Assembly: GCA_029262095.1 (NCBI GenBank)
Contig: JAJDAB010000264.1
Location: 1 to 11,087, forward strand
DNA length: 11,087 nt
Source: Candidatus Hydrogenedentota bacterium
Lineage (GTDB): Bacteria > Hydrogenedentota > Hydrogenedentia > Hydrogenedentales > SLHB01
Direction: 5' to 3'
Shown: positions 5,824 through 11,087 of the stretch, piece by piece
How positions within the stretch are numbered: the stretch's first letter is position 1
Layout: each line of letters opens with the position of its first letter
Position numbers and translations under genes: made by a program
The notes under the pieces: model-generated
Told to the model about the DNA's origin: nothing
What the model saw: the letters and a program-made list of their open reading frames with translations, nothing else
The model's database searches: none

Positions 5824-7137
5824 CTATTGAGAGATGCAGTAGAGATGCTGCCGGCCACGCAAATATAGATCGTTGCCGACCGCAACCGGAGAAGCATCCA
5901 GCACTTCCTCGAGCGTGTTGCTAGCAAGGATGTTGAGTTCATTCCCCGCTTCAAGGACAACGGTCGTTCCCTCGCGGCCTGCGACGTAGATCCGGCCATC
6001 AACACCGAGCGGCGAAGCATAGATCTGTTTGATGCCGTCGACACGTTTACGCGTGAACGCCGGGTCGCCTGTTTCCGCGTTGTAGGCGGACAGAACGCCT
6101 TTATATCCTTCGAAGACGTAAACGTTGCCGTTGTATACGAGCGGCGTTGGTACGTTAGCACCTGCTTTGTTTACTTCCCAAACGACTGCGTCTGTACCGG
6201 TCAAATCGCCGGTGTGTCCCAGTTCGATGGCCAACAGTGCGCTGCCACGAAATCCGGTGGTGCAGTAGACCTTGCCGTTGGCCACGACAGGCGACGGCGC
6301 GGAACAGTTGGTGAGGCCACCGCATTGCCAGACCAAGTCGCCGGTTTCCGCGTCATAACTACGTATGAATGAATTTGCACTGGTGATTATTTGGATGCGG
6401 CCATCGACGACAACTGGCAATGGCGATGACCACGAGCTATCCTCCTCGCGATCATTCTGCCAGCGTATCTCACCGGTGTGCTTGTCGAATCCATAGATTT
6501 TGGATTGCCCTTCGTGGTCCGCGAGCACCACAACTACATCCCCGGCAAGCGCAGGCGAGCTGCCTTCGCCAAAACGACCCGCCTTGTTCATTTGAACGAT
6601 TGGCGATGACCACTTAATGTTGCCCTCGAAATCGAGGCAGTACATTCCACGCGATCCAAAGCTTGCCCATACATACTCGCCATCCGTGACCGGCGAATAC
6701 GGCGCGAGGCTGCCACTCGGATGGTGGCCTTCGTGCGGTTTCGTTTCACACACTTCCGTTTCCCAAAGAATTTCGCCCGTACCCCGATCGAGACAGAGCA
6801 CGAAAAATTTATGCGGTACTGAAATCGGTTGCGACTCTGGCGCAATGCCACCGAACGCCGACTTCGACTTCGACATTTCAGTGCCTTGAGCCACCGTTGT
6901 CTGCAAGAAAATTCGGTCGCCCCAGATAATGGGCGTCGACTGACCGACTCCAGGTAGCGCTGCTTTCCACTTGATGTTTTCGGTCTCGCTCCAAGTGAGC
7001 GGCGGGGATGCATCAGGGGCGATGCCGTCGAATCCAGCGCCGCGCCAATGGGGCCAGTTGCCGGCGAATGCTGATGTGGAGAAGGTCACGAAGAGTACAC
7101 AAACAAGAACAGATGCGGCACGATATGGCTGGTTCAC
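5824..7137 (-). CDS. Secreted PQQ-like beta-propeller protein
   Basis: This is 437 aa starting at a GTG (7137-7135 on the minus strand), with AGGAG 8 nt upstream. Residues 1-25 form a signal peptide (VLVCVLFVTFSTSAFA, cleavage AFA/GN). The mature protein begins GNWPHWRGAGFDGIAPDASPP. Repeats are DRGTGEILW, DKHTGEIRW, DAETGDLVW and NAETGDPAF. It shares GQSTPIIWGDRIFLQT, FGSRGMYCLDFEGN, FGEGSSPALAG, YCTTGFRGSALLAIELG and DASPVAVGNDLYLRG with the gene at 4388-5686, and the same layout with the truncated gene at the window start. A histidine-rich stretch (KPHEGHHPS) precedes the conserved SLAPYSPVTDG. It has no heme or quinoprotein dehydrogenase motif; periplasmic, ligand unknown. Transcription starts from an AT-rich, palindrome-packed upstream region and stops at a strong terminator, so it is probably monocistronic and separately regulated. 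Confidence 0.92.
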   Translation of the reverse strand: MNQPYRAASVLVCVLFVTFSTSAFAGNWPHWRGAGFDGIAPDASPPLTWSETENIKWKAALPGVGQSTPIIWGDRIFLQTTVAQGTEMSKSKSAFGGIAPESQPISVPHKFFVLCLDRGTGEILWETEVCETKPHEGHHPSGSLAPYSPVTDGEYVWASFGSRGMYCLDFEGNIKWSSPIVQMNKAGRFGEGSSPALAGDVVVVLADHEGQSKIYGFDKHTGEIRWQNDREEDSSWSSPLPVVVDGRIQIITSANSFIRSYDAETGDLVWQCGGLTNCSAPSPVVANGKVYCTTGFRGSALLAIELGHTGDLTGTDAVVWEVNKAGANVPTPLVYNGNVYVFEGYKGVLSAYNAETGDPAFTRKRVDGIKQIYASPLGVDGRIYVAGREGTTVVLEAGNELNILASNTLEEVLDASPVAVGNDLYLRGRQHLYCISQ

Positions 7138-7190
7138 AAGTCGGACTCCTGGGCATGGCCGTTTAGTTACCCGGAGAAGATATCATGCCT

Positions 7191-7245
7191 TGTCTATACA
7201 TACAATATATTATATAGACATTTAATAAATGCCGTTTTATAACGG
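7191..7245 (-). promoter_or_regulatory. AT-rich promoter/operator region of the 5824-7137 gene
   Basis: On the minus strand a perfect TATAAT lies at 7214-7209; no good -35 is visible 17-18 nt upstream. Three inverted repeats are packed here: TGTCTATA (7191-7198) facing TATAGACA (7213-7220); ATTTA-A-TAAAT (7220-7230); and CCGTT-TTAT-AACGG (7232-7245). The first overlaps the TATAAT box, as repressor operators often do. The block is markedly more AT-rich than the rest of the window. The leader from here to the GTG at 7137 would be about 65 nt. The assignment as an operator is inference. Confidence 0.4.
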
Positions 7246-7297
7246 GAATCCTCCCAATCTTGGCTAAGCCCTGGATCTGATAGATTCGCGAATGGAC

Positions 7298-7335
7298 AAA
7301 GAAAAAGGACCGAAACCCCGGAGGGATTCGGTCCT
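7298..7335 (-). terminator. Intrinsic terminator of the cytochrome/monooxygenase gene
   Basis: On the minus strand AGGACCGAA (7335-7327) pairs perfectly with TTCGGTCCT (7314-7306), a 9-bp stem, and is followed at once by TTTTC then TTT (7305-7298). It lies 34 nt past the stop codon of the gene at 7369-8673. It isolates that gene from the propeller genes farther down the same strand. Confidence 0.88.
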
Positions 7336-7368
7336 GATGGATACGAATCGTTGTTTTGGAAAAGTTGC

Positions 7369-8673
7369 TTAGTCGGTGCCTTCTGCACGCGGACTGGTTT
7401 TCGCGTACATGTCGACGTCTTCTTTCTCGATTTCAGACCACTCAACGAAGGGGATCATCATCTCATCGACGCTTGCGGCACCGAAATCGACCGCGCGGTC
7501 GATATTGATTTCAGCGTAATCCGCTTTCTTAGTCTCAGAGTTGTCGTAGACCGCCATGACATCGACGCGCGTACCTTCGGGTAGATATTTCGGTGCTTTG
7601 TAGATGTATTGGGTTTGCCACGCGTAGTCGTAGTTCGGCACATCCAGCAGCGTTTCGGTGGAACCATCGGGATAATATGCGGTGTAGATCATTGATTGAC
7701 CACGGTAGTGCATGTGCGGATGCAACGAAATCAGGACGGTATCTTTCTCGAAGGTCTTCGATGCACCAATCTTCCATGCCGATTGACGCGGCGGGATTTC
7801 CCATCCGCGTGCCGAGATGCCGCCACGAGTCACTTTGTATTTGATGTCTGTGCCTTTGGGATAAAATTTAAACCCCACGGCGGATTGATCGTAGAACGCC
7901 GTCCCAGAACCGGGTTCCTTGAAATAGTGCATGGAGAGGCTAATTTCAGTTCCTGCACGGAGGAGATTGCCGAAGCCCTCCGGATAAATAATGGGATCCT
8001 CGCCCGCGGCAATTGAACCTGCGGAGAAAAACTCTTCGGGGTGGTCTTCCCACTCAGGCGCCCAAGCGCTACCGACGATATGATGCACATTCTCGCTCTC
8101 GGGCTTGCATTCGACCGCTTGAATCCAACGTGGTTCCGGGAGCATTTCTTCGGTGATTGTAAACTTAATTCGCGGTTGGTGATCGCGAATGAAATCGGGA
8201 ACGTAATAAGGCTCCGGCATCTTGACAATAAGATCCGGTTTGCCGATTAGCCAACCGCCCTTGTCCTCAAAGACCTTCGGTCCCGGCGCGTCTGCTGGAT
8301 TGCCGCGTTGCGCACCGGTCTTCACCCACTTGGAAATGGTCTCGCGTTCGACATCCGTCATCAGCCGTTCGTTCATGAATTGGCCGACGGTCAATTCCGT
8401 GGCGTCCCACGGCGGCATGTTGTTGGTCGCAACAGCCTTATCGATGGCCTTTGCCCAAGGACGGACTTCCTTGTAGTTGGTTAACGCCATCGGCGCTACC
8501 ATGCCCGCGATATCGTCGCCGCCTTCACGATGACAGACCTGACACCGCTCCTGAAGGATTGGCAATACGTCCTTTTCAAAGGTTGGCCGGTCGGGAACTT
8601 CGGTCAGTTCCGCCACTGCAGGGAGTCCGCTGACGATCACCAACGCCGCCATCGAAATGAGTACCTTACGCAT
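7369..8673 (-). CDS. Secreted cytochrome c fused to a copper monooxygenase-like (PHM/DBM-type) domain
   Basis: This is 434 aa from an ATG (8673-8671) with AGGAGG 9 nt upstream. Residues 1-21 are a signal peptide (cleavage AVA/EL). Residues about 30-125 are a class I cytochrome c module: heme motif C44-QV-C47-H48 and probable axial methionine M86 in NNMPPW. Residues about 165-420 resemble the two copper domains of ascorbate-dependent peptide/dopamine monooxygenases. H197-H198 (VHHIVG) and H249 (SMHYF) match the CuH site; H320 and H322 (HPHMHYRG) and M405 or M406 (VDEMM) match the CuM site. All copper ligand positions appear filled. The family usually hydroxylates a carbon or transfers an oxygen atom; here the heme domain could supply electrons in place of ascorbate, which is inference. 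Periplasmic. It has its own promoter region, shared divergently with uxaC, and its own terminator. The substrate is unknown. Confidence 0.87.
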   Translation of the reverse strand: MRKVLISMAALVIVSGLPAVAELTEVPDRPTFEKDVLPILQERCQVCHREGGDDIAGMVAPMALTNYKEVRPWAKAIDKAVATNNMPPWDATELTVGQFMNERLMTDVERETISKWVKTGAQRGNPADAPGPKVFEDKGGWLIGKPDLIVKMPEPYYVPDFIRDHQPRIKFTITEEMLPEPRWIQAVECKPESENVHHIVGSAWAPEWEDHPEEFFSAGSIAAGEDPIIYPEGFGNLLRAGTEISLSMHYFKEPGSGTAFYDQSAVGFKFYPKGTDIKYKVTRGGISARGWEIPPRQSAWKIGASKTFEKDTVLISLHPHMHYRGQSMIYTAYYPDGSTETLLDVPNYDYAWQTQYIYKAPKYLPEGTRVDVMAVYDNSETKKADYAEINIDRAVDFGAASVDEMMIPFVEWSEIEKEDVDMYAKTSPRAEGTD

Positions 8674-8735
8674 TGCCGTATTCCTCCTGGTATGAGACCC
8701 GGGGGCTGATTACTAAGCCCGTGCATACACGGCGC

Positions 8736-8767
8736 AGTATAGCGGAATCATTGCCCAATTCGTACAA
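8736..8767 (-). promoter_or_regulatory. Tentative promoter for the cytochrome/monooxygenase gene
   Basis: On the minus strand TATACT (8741-8736) is a good -10 match, five of six bases. The only -35-like hexamer nearby, TTGTAC (8767-8762), is 20 bp away, too long for a standard spacer. Transcription from here would give a leader of about 55 nt carrying the AGGAGG ribosome site. Weak, by-eye prediction. Confidence 0.3.
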
Positions 8768-8777
8768 ACAGGCAATG
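8749..8777. promoter_or_regulatory. Inverted repeat CATTGCC-N15-GGCAATG, candidate operator between divergent genes
   Basis: CATTGCC (8749-8755) and GGCAATG (8771-8777) are perfect 7-bp arms separated by 15 bp, so arm centres are 22 bp apart, about two helical turns. This is the usual geometry of a dimeric repressor or activator site. It lies between the divergent cytochrome fusion and uxaC genes and overlaps the -35 region of the former's candidate promoter. It does not match the sites I know for hexuronate regulators (ExuR/UxuR, KdgR). Function is inference. Confidence 0.35.
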
Positions 8778-8801
8778 GTTTGGTTCCGCCTGGGAGCCGC
8801 T

Positions 8802-8819
8802 GGGGATTCCCCCTATAAT
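8802..8819 (+). promoter_or_regulatory. Promoter -10 box of uxaC with adjoining palindrome GGGGATTCCCC
   Basis: TATAAT (8814-8819) is a perfect -10 hexamer, 38 nt before the uxaC start codon. No -35 hexamer is visible at 16-18 bp, where the sequence is TGGGAG or similar. The 11-bp palindrome GGGGA-T-TCCCC (8802-8812) fills the spacer right up to the -10. This suggests either an activator-dependent promoter or an operator placed to block polymerase, which is inference. The ribosome site GAGAGG (8844-8849) lies 8 nt before the TTG start. Confidence 0.5.
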
Positions 8820-8857
8820 AGACCGCTTCTGTAACGCTGGAACGAGAGGTTTTCGAT

Positions 8858-10279
8858 TTGACCCGCCCATTTATCCATGAGGACTTTTTATTGGCCAACG
8901 AGGCCGCCCGGCATTTGTATCACGAATACGCCAAGGGGCTGCCGATTATCGACTACCACTGCCATTTACCGCCGGAGGACGTCGCCAACGACCGGCGTTT
9001 CGAGAATTTGACGGAGGCGTGGCTGGAGGGTGACCACTACAAGTGGCGGGCCATGCGAGCGAACGGCATCGCGGAACGATATTGCACCGGTGATGCGCCG
9101 GACCTGGAAAAGTTTGAGCAATGGTCCGCGACCGTGCCGAAAACGCTGCGCAATCCGCTCTACCATTGGACGCATATGGAGCTGCATGATCCATTCGGGA
9201 TTTCAGATCGTTTGCTAAACCCGGATACAGCACTTGGGATATGGGACGCATGCAACGAAAAACTCGCGGACTCTTCATTCTCAGCTCGCGGACTCATGAA
9301 GCAAATGAACGTTGTCTTGGTTTGTACGACAGACGATCCCGCGGACTCGCTCGATCACCATCGCGCAATCGCGGAGGACGACCATTTCGATATTCGGGTG
9401 TTGCCCGCTTGGCGACCAGACAAAGGGATGGCCATCGAAGATCCCGCGAAGTTTAATGCGTGGCTGGATCGATTGTCGTCCGCAGCGAATGTGGATATCG
9501 TGAGCCTATCGGATTATTGGGGCGCGTTTCACGTCAGGCAAGAGGCGTTCCATGCAGCCGGGTGCCGATTGTCGGACCATGGACTCGATAAGATTTATGC
9601 GGAGCCTCATTCCGAACGGGAAATTGAGGCCATATTCGAAAAGGTACGCGGTGGGAATACGGTCGGCGATCTGGAACAGGGAAAGTTTAAGTCTGCGATG
9701 TTGTACGAATTCGGCTTGATGAATCACGCGAAGGGATGGACACAGCAGTTTCACATTGGCGCAATGCGAAATGTGAATACACGACGATTCGAGACCTTGG
9801 GGCCCGATACGGGTTTTGACACAATCGGAGAAGCGGACTTGGCTCGGCCGTTCGCGGATTATATGGACCGACTGGATCAGACGGACCAACTCGCGAAGAC
9901 GATTGTATACAACCTAAATCCAAATCATAACGCGGTCTTCGCGTCGCTCATCGGTAGTTTTCAAGATGGCAAGACCCCAGGCAAAATGCAGTTCGGCAGC
10001 GCGTGGTGGTTCCTGGATCAGTTGGACGGGATGACGCGCCAAATCACCGATTTGTCGAACATGGGCCTGCTGAGCCGGTTCATTGGAATGCTTACAGATA
10101 GTCGATCGTTCTTGAGCTATCCGCGCCATGATTATTTTCGGAGAATGCTTTGCAACATTCTCGGCGGCGAAATCGATCAGGGATTGCTGCCCAACGACCT
10201 CGAACTCATCGGCGGTATGGTGCGCGACATTTCGTTTAATAACGCGCGCGACTATTTCGATTTTGGCCTGAAAGGCTAA
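8858..10279 (+). CDS. uxaC: Uronate isomerase (glucuronate/galacturonate isomerase)
   Basis: UxaC interconverts D-glucuronate and D-fructuronate, and D-galacturonate and D-tagaturonate, the first cytoplasmic step of hexuronate breakdown. The product is 473 aa, matching the usual length of about 470, and resembles E. coli UxaC along its whole length: it begins FIHEDFLLANEAARHLYHEYAK and ends NNARDYFDF. It belongs to the amidohydrolase superfamily. Visible active-site elements are H34-C-H36 in DYHCHLPP, the GDHYKWRAMR and CTGD segments, TTDDPADSL, QFHIGAMRN, and D414/R416 in the LTDSRSFLSY motif. The start is TTG at 8858, supported by GAGAGG 8 nt upstream and by alignment with the E. coli N-terminus; no ATG in that position is available. 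It is divergent from the cytochrome fusion gene and followed after 5 nt by uxaE, so the two form an operon. No truncation or missing motif was seen. Confidence 0.97.
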   Translation: MTRPFIHEDFLLANEAARHLYHEYAKGLPIIDYHCHLPPEDVANDRRFENLTEAWLEGDHYKWRAMRANGIAERYCTGDAPDLEKFEQWSATVPKTLRNPLYHWTHMELHDPFGISDRLLNPDTALGIWDACNEKLADSSFSARGLMKQMNVVLVCTTDDPADSLDHHRAIAEDDHFDIRVLPAWRPDKGMAIEDPAKFNAWLDRLSSAANVDIVSLSDYWGAFHVRQEAFHAAGCRLSDHGLDKIYAEPHSEREIEAIFEKVRGGNTVGDLEQGKFKSAMLYEFGLMNHAKGWTQQFHIGAMRNVNTRRFETLGPDTGFDTIGEADLARPFADYMDRLDQTDQLAKTIVYNLNPNHNAVFASLIGSFQDGKTPGKMQFGSAWWFLDQLDGMTRQITDLSNMGLLSRFIGMLTDSRSFLSYPRHDYFRRMLCNILGGEIDQGLLPNDLELIGGMVRDISFNNARDYFDFGLKG

Positions 10280-10284
10280 GGCGA

Positions 10285-11087
10285 TTGCTCACGCTTCCAA
10301 AGTACTCCATGGGGGCCGGCGACCGGTTTGGGCGTCAAGGCGCGGCGCAACTTGAAGCATTCATACGCGCGCGATCCCAGGGAATCGACGTAACGCCGGT
10401 GTGGAACAAGTCGCATCGAGAACACTCGATTACCGGCACAGTGCCCGAGAGTGTTCGCAAAGAAGCAGACGATGCTGTGCGCGATCTCCGATGGGTAGGG
10501 CCCTACTTCGTGGACGCCGACCATATTCGTATGGATACGGTCGACGCGTACGTTACATCGAGTGATTTCTTTACCATAGACGTCGCGGATCACATTGGCG
10601 GGAATCGGCCCGATTTTGGATTCACGTCGAATGTTGCTCATTTGGCAGGCGAACTGGAATTGCCCGGCCTCCCCTCCCCCATCTCCATCGCGATGGAAGA
10701 CATTCAACACGTGGCGGCGGCCTACGGACCGGCGATTCATAGGGCCAGTCGTATCTATGAACGTATCGCTTCGGCGAAGGGCACGGGTAACTTTGTGGTC
10801 GAAGTCTCAATGGACGAGACAGATGCTCCTCAGTCGCCGGAGGAATTATTGTTAATTCTCGCTACGATCGCCCATGCGGAAATCCCGATTCAAACGATCG
10901 CGCCGAAGTTTGTCGGACGTTTCAACAAAGGTGTCGATTATGTCGGCGATATCGATGCATTCGCACGTGAGTTTGAGGGCGATCTGGCCGTAATCGCGTA
11001 TGCGGTGGAGAACTTTGGATTGCCGCGCAATTTGAAGCTGAGCGTCCATACCGGCAGCGACAAGTTTTCACTCTATCCGGTCATGCA
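10285..11087 (+). CDS. uxaE: Tagaturonate epimerase (hexuronate C4-epimerase), 3'-truncated by the window edge
   Basis: The frame is open from 10285 to the window end (267 codons, no stop). The product resembles Thermotoga UxaE, which converts D-tagaturonate to D-fructuronate. Matching blocks are GDRFG near the N-terminus, DADHIRMDTVDAYV, FFTIDVADHIG, VEVSMDETDAPQSP, APKFVGRFNKGVDYVGDIDAFAREF and SVHTGSDKFSLYP. The likely start is TTG 10285, giving LTLPKYSMGAGDRFG, with AAAGG (10271-10275) 9 nt upstream inside the end of uxaC. The in-frame ATG at 10309 has no ribosome site and would cut off LPKYS, which I recall as typical of related sequences. Compared with the Thermotoga protein, roughly 90 N-terminal residues before the GDR motif are absent; this seems a shorter subgroup, since uxaC occupies the upstream DNA. 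The gene is co-transcribed with uxaC and lets galacturonate join the glucuronate branch. The C-terminal part lies beyond the window. Confidence 0.9.
   Translation, partial: MLTLPKYSMGAGDRFGRQGAAQLEAFIRARSQGIDVTPVWNKSHREHSITGTVPESVRKEADDAVRDLRWVGPYFVDADHIRMDTVDAYVTSSDFFTIDVADHIGGNRPDFGFTSNVAHLAGELELPGLPSPISIAMEDIQHVAAAYGPAIHRASRIYERIASAKGTGNFVVEVSMDETDAPQSPEELLLILATIAHAEIPIQTIAPKFVGRFNKGVDYVGDIDAFAREFEGDLAVIAYAVENFGLPRNLKLSVHTGSDKFSLYPVM

Noticed and set aside
1..7137. Propellers as PQQ-dependent alcohol or glucose dehydrogenases
   Set aside because: They are only about 430 aa, have no heme domain and show no dehydrogenase active-site motif. PQQ-like repeats alone do not show quinone binding.
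5824..8673. One operon of the cytochrome fusion plus both minus-strand propellers
   Set aside because: Strong intrinsic terminators at 7298-7335 and 5759-5801 separate all three genes.
1..11087. CRISPR array, defence island, prophage, insertion sequence, tRNA or rRNA
   Set aside because: No regularly spaced repeats, transposase, integrase, nuclease or helicase genes or structural RNA patterns were seen on either strand.

Overview
The window comes from a Gram-negative-type bacterium of moderate GC content. Secreted PQQ-like propellers beginning NWxxWRGP, a cytochrome c fused to a copper monooxygenase fold, and an UxaC/UxaE uronate pair together resemble the Planctomycetota/Hydrogenedentota/Verrucomicrobiota sphere. 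This taxonomic guess is inference from gene families recalled from memory; there is no rRNA or marker gene here. GTG and TTG starts are frequent: five of the eight complete or 5'-complete genes use them.

Layout. (1) Positions 1-2690, plus strand: a tight group of a 5'-truncated PQQ-like beta-propeller, a second divergent secreted propeller, and a small cytoplasmic zinc-finger-like protein of unknown function. The gaps are 13 and 16 nt. (2) Positions 2691-2899: a spacer with two REP-like palindromes and a candidate promoter. (3) Positions 2900-4297, plus: an acetyl-CoA hydrolase/CoA-transferase family enzyme. (4) Positions 4298-4387: a convergent junction with a CCCCCT/AGGGGG hairpin repeat. 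(5) Positions 4388-8673, minus strand: two closely related secreted PQQ-like propellers and, upstream of them, a secreted cytochrome c/copper monooxygenase-like fusion. Each of the three appears to be its own transcription unit, because strong intrinsic terminators lie after the fusion gene and between the two propellers. (6) Positions 8674-8857: a divergent regulatory region with two inverted repeats and a perfect TATAAT box. (7) Positions 8858-11087, plus: uxaC followed after 5 nt by uxaE, which runs off the window end.

How the genes work together. The clearest pathway is hexuronate use. UxaC isomerises galacturonate to tagaturonate and glucuronate to fructuronate, and UxaE epimerises tagaturonate to fructuronate, so both uronates converge on one intermediate. 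The propellers and the cytochrome fusion all carry signal peptides and should act in the periplasm or envelope. Three propellers (the truncated first one and both minus-strand ones) belong to one subfamily and look like a local duplication series. No mobile element, CRISPR array, tRNA or rRNA was seen, and no stretch longer than 300 bases lacks a gene. I found no convincing new multi-gene system. The best leads are the regulatory palindromes, the REP-like pair, the cytochrome/copper fusion and the unnamed zinc-finger-like protein.
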